Positions 31,759-32,024 of a DNA stretch of 32,024 bases are shown here, piece by piece. The position numbers and the translations under genes are program-made. The DNA is from Chloroflexota bacterium. GTDB taxonomy: Bacteria; Chloroflexota; UBA11872; VXOZ01. The stretch lies in the NCBI GenBank assembly GCA_028874195.1, contig JAPPLM010000017.1, positions 1 through 32,024 of the forward strand. Direction: 5' to 3'. Numbering within the stretch: position 1 is the stretch's first letter; the number at the start of each line of letters is the position of its first letter. Below the pieces are notes generated by a model. The model did no database searches. It saw only the letters and a program-made list of their open reading frames with translations, and was not told the origin of the DNA.

Positions 31759-31910
31759 ACGAACTACACCTACGACGGTTAGCAAAGCCGTTGCCGCATC
31801 TGCAGCCCAGCGCGGCAACGCTAACCAATTAGCATCCTTGTAACGGTTTCTCCGATACCCCACTGTCCATAAGCATCTTCTCTATCGGTTTACCGACAGT
31901 TACCGTGCAC
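31759..31910 (-). promoter_or_regulatory. Structured 5' leader of valS, class unknown
   Basis: On the minus strand, ggttagc-gttgccgc (31826 to 31812) pairs with gcggcaac and, after a 6-base bulge, gctaacc (31797 to 31777): a 15-bp interrupted hairpin about 20 bases before the terminator hairpin. Val-responsive T-box or attenuation would be the expected regulator upstream of a synthetase, but I do not see the T-box core (tggtaccgcg) nor a Val-rich leader peptide. No clear -35/-10 pair was found in the 150 bases available. Confidence 0.4.
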
Positions 31911-31952
31911 GAAAACAGACTTCACAGCAAGCCAGTTGCTTGCCGCGAAGTC
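31911..31952 (-). terminator. Intrinsic terminator after tRNA-Glu
   Basis: On the minus strand, gacttcgcggcaagc pairs over 15 positions (two G-U) with gcttgctgtgaagtc around a 5-base loop (31918-31952), followed by tgTTTTcg. It starts 8 bases after the tRNA CCA end. Confidence 0.75.
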
Positions 31953-31959
31953 CCAAACT

Positions 31960-32024
31960 TGGTAGCGCATACGGGATTCGAACCCGTGATCTCCGCCTTG
32001 AGAGGGCGGTGTCCTTGGCCACTA
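31960..32024 (-). tRNA. tRNA-Glu (anticodon CTC), 5' end cut by window edge
   Basis: The minus strand shows most of a tRNA: part of the D arm (ctagtggccaag), anticodon stem ccgcc/ggcgg with loop CTCTCAA giving anticodon CTC, T arm acgggttcgaatcccgt, the 3' acceptor strand atgcgct, and an encoded CCA at 31962-31960. The first about 11 bases (5' acceptor strand) lie beyond the window. GGACACCGCCC before the anticodon is typical of bacterial tRNA-Glu. The 3' CCA is genome-encoded. Confidence 0.93.

Noticed and set aside
31759-31910. T-box riboswitch upstream of valS
   Set aside because: Position and terminator fit, but the conserved antiterminator core and the stem I motifs were not found, so only a structured leader is reported.
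1-32024. Insertion sequences, prophage or integron
   Set aside because: No transposase, integrase, recombinase or phage structural gene is present on either strand.

Overview
This 32 kb window is GC-rich bacterial chromosome. It is probably from an uncultured Chloroflexota-like organism (SAR202 or related Dehalococcoidia). That placement is an inference: the window combines an enolase-superfamily sugar-acid dehydratase, a CehA/McbA-type hydrolase, a beta-galactosidase-trimerisation-type glycosidase, a DUF62 SAM hydroxide adenosyltransferase and many short dispersed palindromes. There is no rRNA or other decisive taxonomic marker. The window holds 22 protein-coding loci (one apparently frameshifted), one partial tRNA-Glu, several intrinsic terminators and at least five families of short palindromic repeats. 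No transposase, integrase or CRISPR array was seen.

Layout. 1-3.1 kb (minus): a 3-hydroxyisobutyrate-dehydrogenase-family enzyme with an altered substrate motif, a small DUF5069-like protein behind a very good sigma70 promoter, and lysA. 3.2-6.4 kb: a lipoprotein of unknown function (plus), converging on a GHL6/beta-galactosidase-trimerisation-domain hydrolase (minus). 6.7-9.7 kb (plus): a large superfamily 1 helicase-like protein with a long coiled coil and a C-terminal PLD-like domain; most catalytic motifs except Walker A are eroded. 9.7-11.1 kb (minus): a YbaK-type aminoacyl-tRNA deacylase and a DUF7662-PIN gene pair that looks like a toxin-antitoxin module. 11.3-13.1 kb (minus): a FabG-like reductase and a methyltransferase. 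13.6-16.3 kb (plus): an enolase-superfamily acid-sugar dehydratase followed by a CehA/McbA-type metallohydrolase. 16.25-17.06 kb is a gene-free island packed with palindromic repeats. 17.1-18.2 kb (minus): an iron-type alcohol dehydrogenase. 18.7-20.6 kb (plus): an ATPase plus TOPRIM-like pair with a 4-nt overlap and visibly lower GC; the second gene carries an apparent one-base frameshift. 20.6-22.5 kb: a Rieske protein with a roughly 490-residue uncharacterised extension. 22.9-25 kb: leuC-leuD with a candidate promoter and a terminator. 25.1-27.8 kb (minus): a 2-keto-3-deoxy-sugar-acid dehydratase (FAH fold), a nicotinamidase-like cysteine hydrolase and a SAM hydroxide adenosyltransferase. 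28-31.7 kb (minus): an Ala-rich protein with a basic Ser/Arg tail, and valS preceded by a structured leader with its own terminator hairpin. The window ends inside tRNA-Glu(CTC).

How the genes fit together. Much of the content is amino-acid biosynthesis (lysA, leuCD), translation (valS, tRNA-Glu, the trans-editing deacylase) and acid-sugar catabolism (the enolase-superfamily dehydratase, the KDG/KDA-type FAH dehydratase, the 3-hydroxyisobutyrate-type reductase, the Fe-alcohol dehydrogenase and the glycosidase). Three modules look like accessory or conflict systems inserted singly between metabolic genes: the helicase-PLD protein, the DUF7662-PIN pair and the ATPase/TOPRIM-like pair. The last two are the best candidates for something poorly described. 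Assignments of family come from motif recognition by eye; no database search was possible.
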